Assembly (NCBI RefSeq): GCF_000813345.1
Contig: NZ_BBQF01000003.1
Span: 248,001 to 312,000 of the forward strand
Direction of reading: 5' to 3'
DNA: 64,000 bases
From: Sulfurospirillum arsenophilum NBRC 109478
GTDB taxonomy: Bacteria; Campylobacterota; Campylobacteria; Campylobacterales; Sulfurospirillaceae
The notes below the pieces were generated by a model. The model did not search any database. It worked only from the letters and a program-made list of their open reading frames with translations, and had not been told where the DNA came from. Made by a program: the position numbers and the translations under genes. Shown here one piece after another: positions 61,978 to 64,000 of this stretch; the first letter of the stretch is position 1, and every line of letters begins with the position of its first letter.

Positions 61978-63741
61978 ATGAATACTAACACAAACGCTTT
62001 CATTATTTCAGGCGATATTTTTTTAAAAGACGCAGAGCTTTCTTCTGCTATCATCTGTTATCGCAAAGCATTGGCATATCCGCTCGAAAAGCACATTGCC
62101 GTAAAAGTTCTCAATAATTTGGGCGTTGCTTACAAACGTCAAGGCTCTTTAGACGATGCCATTGCTATTTTTCAAAAAGGGATAGAAACCGACGCTTCCT
62201 ATACGGCGTTTTACTCCAATTTATTTGCGGTCTATCGCTTGCAAAATCGGTACCAAGAGGCTTTAGATATTTTAATTAAAACCGTGAGTCTTCATCATCA
62301 TCTTAATGATTATAGAGTGCTGATTGAATTTTTGACATTTCTCAAAAAACCTCAGGAGGCACTGAATATTGCCAATGAAGTTGTAAACCAATTTCCGAAA
62401 GAGTATGAAGCACATCTCTTGTTGGGGAATCTTTTAACCACGTTTAAAGTTTATGAAAAAGCTATTGAGCCTTATCGCAAGGCAATTGCCTTAGCACCCC
62501 AAAGAACACAAGCGTATAACAATATAGGGGTCGTGTATAAGGAACTTGGAAGGAACCAAGAGGCCTTAGTGGCGTATCAAAAAGCATTGGAACTAAATCC
62601 TAAAGATTCTGCTGCTTACAATAATTTGGGCAATTTACGCCGTAATATGGGCGATTTAAAAGGGGCACTTGAGCATTTAAAATACTCCATTGAGCTTAAT
62701 CCTGATTATGCAGATGCGTATAGCAATGTTGGGGCTGTGTACAAAGAAGCGAAGGATTATGCGTCTGCCATTCCTTATTACCAAAAAGCGTTAAGTCTTA
62801 ATCCTAAACACACCAATGCCAACTTTGATATGGCACTCATGGAACTTTCGTTTGGAAACTATGAAAAGGGGTGGAAGCAGTATGAGCATAGGCTCAACAT
62901 GAGTGAATTGATTGCTAAAACCCATTCGTATAAAACGCCAATGTGGAGAGGTGAACCCCTTCAAGGAAAGAGATTACTTTTACAAAATGAGCAAGGCTTT
63001 GGGGATAATATTATGTTTATTCGCTATGCCCCTCTTTTTGAGCTCATGGGAGCGAAAGTTATAGTTCGAACACGACCTGAACTTGTCAATCTTTTTGCTT
63101 CTGTTCAAGGAGTTGAGGCTGTTTACAACGAAGAAGAAGCGATTCCTTTACATGATTATTATTTACCATTACTCTCAGCAGCTTTTTATTTTAAAACAAC
63201 GATCGAGACGATTCCTAGGATATTTCCGTATTTACATGTAAAGCAACAACCCACAGAGTTTAGTCTTCATCCAAAAGATTTAAACGTTGGTCTTGTCTGG
63301 AGTTCAAGCCGTACCAATAAAGATTTTGCCAATAAATATACAGGTCTTTCAACGTATAAACCACTTTTAGATATCCCCCATATTGCGTGGTATTCGCTTC
63401 AAGTTGGGGAAGATGCTTTGGAAATAGAAAAAGAAGGTTTAGAAAATAAGATAGTCGATTTATCATCTTCCTTAATTGATTTTGCGGCTACTGCAAAGAT
63501 CATTCAATCGCTTGATCTTGTTATTACCATGGATACAGCCGTAGCCCATTTGTGTGGAGCATTGCATAAAGAAGCATGGATATTAGTTCCAAAACCTGCC
63601 GATTGGCGATGGATGCAAGAAGGAGAAAAAACACCGTGGTATGAGAGTTTAATTTTATTCAGACAAGGTCTTCGCGATGATTGGGAACTCCCCATTAAAG
63701 CGATCAAAACACGATTAAAATCTTTTGCAAAAAAGCCCTAG
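61978..63741 (+). CDS. TPR protein with a GT9-like glycosyltransferase domain
   Basis: This 587-residue protein has about eight TPR repeats (about residues 5-290, with NNLGVAYKRQGSLDDAI, NNIGVVYKELGRNQEAL, NNLGNLRRNMGDL). A C-terminal domain (about 320-580) follows with QGFGDNIMFIRYAPLF, VGLVWSSSRTN and SLDLVITMDTAVAHLCGALHKEAWILVP, as in ADP-heptose-type transferases. Such TPR-GT9 proteins often lie beside large secreted adhesins. It might glycosylate the exported substrate. This is inference from position. Confidence 0.78.
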   Translation: MNTNTNAFIISGDIFLKDAELSSAIICYRKALAYPLEKHIAVKVLNNLGVAYKRQGSLDDAIAIFQKGIETDASYTAFYSNLFAVYRLQNRYQEALDILIKTVSLHHHLNDYRVLIEFLTFLKKPQEALNIANEVVNQFPKEYEAHLLLGNLLTTFKVYEKAIEPYRKAIALAPQRTQAYNNIGVVYKELGRNQEALVAYQKALELNPKDSAAYNNLGNLRRNMGDLKGALEHLKYSIELNPDYADAYSNVGAVYKEAKDYASAIPYYQKALSLNPKHTNANFDMALMELSFGNYEKGWKQYEHRLNMSELIAKTHSYKTPMWRGEPLQGKRLLLQNEQGFGDNIMFIRYAPLFELMGAKVIVRTRPELVNLFASVQGVEAVYNEEEAIPLHDYYLPLLSAAFYFKTTIETIPRIFPYLHVKQQPTEFSLHPKDLNVGLVWSSSRTNKDFANKYTGLSTYKPLLDIPHIAWYSLQVGEDALEIEKEGLENKIVDLSSSLIDFAATAKIIQSLDLVITMDTAVAHLCGALHKEAWILVPKPADWRWMQEGEKTPWYESLILFRQGLRDDWELPIKAIKTRLKSFAKKP

Positions 63742-63854
63742 AAATGGGCGCTAAAGCTGTATGAAGAGAGATTTTAGAAAGAGAATGTTATTATCATGTA
63801 TTACAATATATTAAGCAAAAATTTAAATTTGGAAGTTACACATGGAGAGATGCA

Positions 63855-64000
63855 ATGTTTAGTATGATACTCAAACTTCAAGCCTTCTTTGAAAGACTCA
63901 AAAAACGTAAAGCACTTTGGTTTACGACCATCACAGCACTCGCTTTGTTCGGTATTTTAAGTACACTGTATTACTTAAATTCAATGACGCATCGTACGAC
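63855..64000 (+). CDS. Truncated gene at the window edge, membrane-anchored N-terminus
   Basis: Forty-eight residues are visible from the ATG at 63855 (GGAGAG upstream): MFSMILKLQAFFERLKKRK followed by a membrane helix ALWFTTITALALFGILSTLYYLNS. This could be the HlyD-type adaptor (SiiD-like) of the type I secretion system or a LapD-like sensor. The remainder lies outside, so the identity is open. Confidence 0.5.
   Translation, partial: MFSMILKLQAFFERLKKRKALWFTTITALALFGILSTLYYLNSMTHRT

Overview
The window looks like the chromosome of an anaerobic or microaerobic campylobacterotal bacterium close to Sulfurospirillum or Wolinella. This is inferred from gene content: a selenocysteine formate dehydrogenase, a tungstate (Tup) transporter, an mcc-type sulfite respiration cluster, and DcuA with aspartase and asparaginase. 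No 16S rRNA gene is present to confirm it. Gene density is high, most starts have good ribosome binding sites, and many junctions overlap as ATGA.

Layout. 1-6.4 kb: TonB-linked iron (siderophore) uptake with exbD (partial), tonB, a group II truncated haemoglobin, a binding protein, a permease split by a frameshift, an ATPase and an outer-membrane receptor. 6.7-16.6 kb: a formate dehydrogenase operon (chaperone, Tat-leader protein, fdhA with in-frame UGA, fdhB, fdhC), fdhD, a ModE-like regulator with an unusual duplicated N-terminal domain, and tupA facing tupBC. A KAP-type NTPase follows at 16.6-18.0 kb. 18.0-21.7 kb: a leftward signalling operon (solute-binding protein, diguanylate cyclase, secreted protein). 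22.0-23.7 kb: yedF and selD. 23.8-27.3 kb: exbB-exbD-tonB and an OprC/NosA-like copper receptor. 27.5-32.8 kb: small or household genes (YjfB-like, zinc ribbon, Ppx/GppA-like, DUF4337-like, DedA, YccF, DNA polymerase IV). 33.0-47.7 kb: an mcc sulfite-respiration cluster (two-component system, octahaem copper sulfite reductase, PPIase, Fe-S and NrfD-like quinol dehydrogenase, haem lyase CcsA1, Sel1 protein, NosL-like proteins, ABC transporter). 48.1-48.2 kb: tRNA-Sec. 48.9-57.4 kb: a leftward asparagine/aspartate/fumarate module (two aspartases, DcuA, asparaginase, sensor kinase and regulator). 57.7-64 kb: a MotA/MotB-like ion channel pair, a TolC-like protein, a TPR-glycosyltransferase-like protein and one truncated gene. 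This last block resembles Salmonella SiiAB with a type I secretion system, and a giant adhesin may lie beyond the edge.

How parts fit. Tungstate uptake, FdhD, SelD, tRNA-Sec and the UGA-containing FdhA form one tungsten/selenium formate dehydrogenase supply chain. The copper receptor with its own ExbBD-TonB, the NosL-like proteins and the copper sulfite reductase look like a second metal-supply chain. The same TTTAACA direct repeat (11-bp spacing) precedes exbB, the copper receptor and, in weaker form, mccA.

The strongest unexplained signal is the palindrome TTACATGTAA. I counted 29 copies by eye, inside genes and between them, where well under one is expected by chance. Several copies sit exactly four bases after a stop codon.
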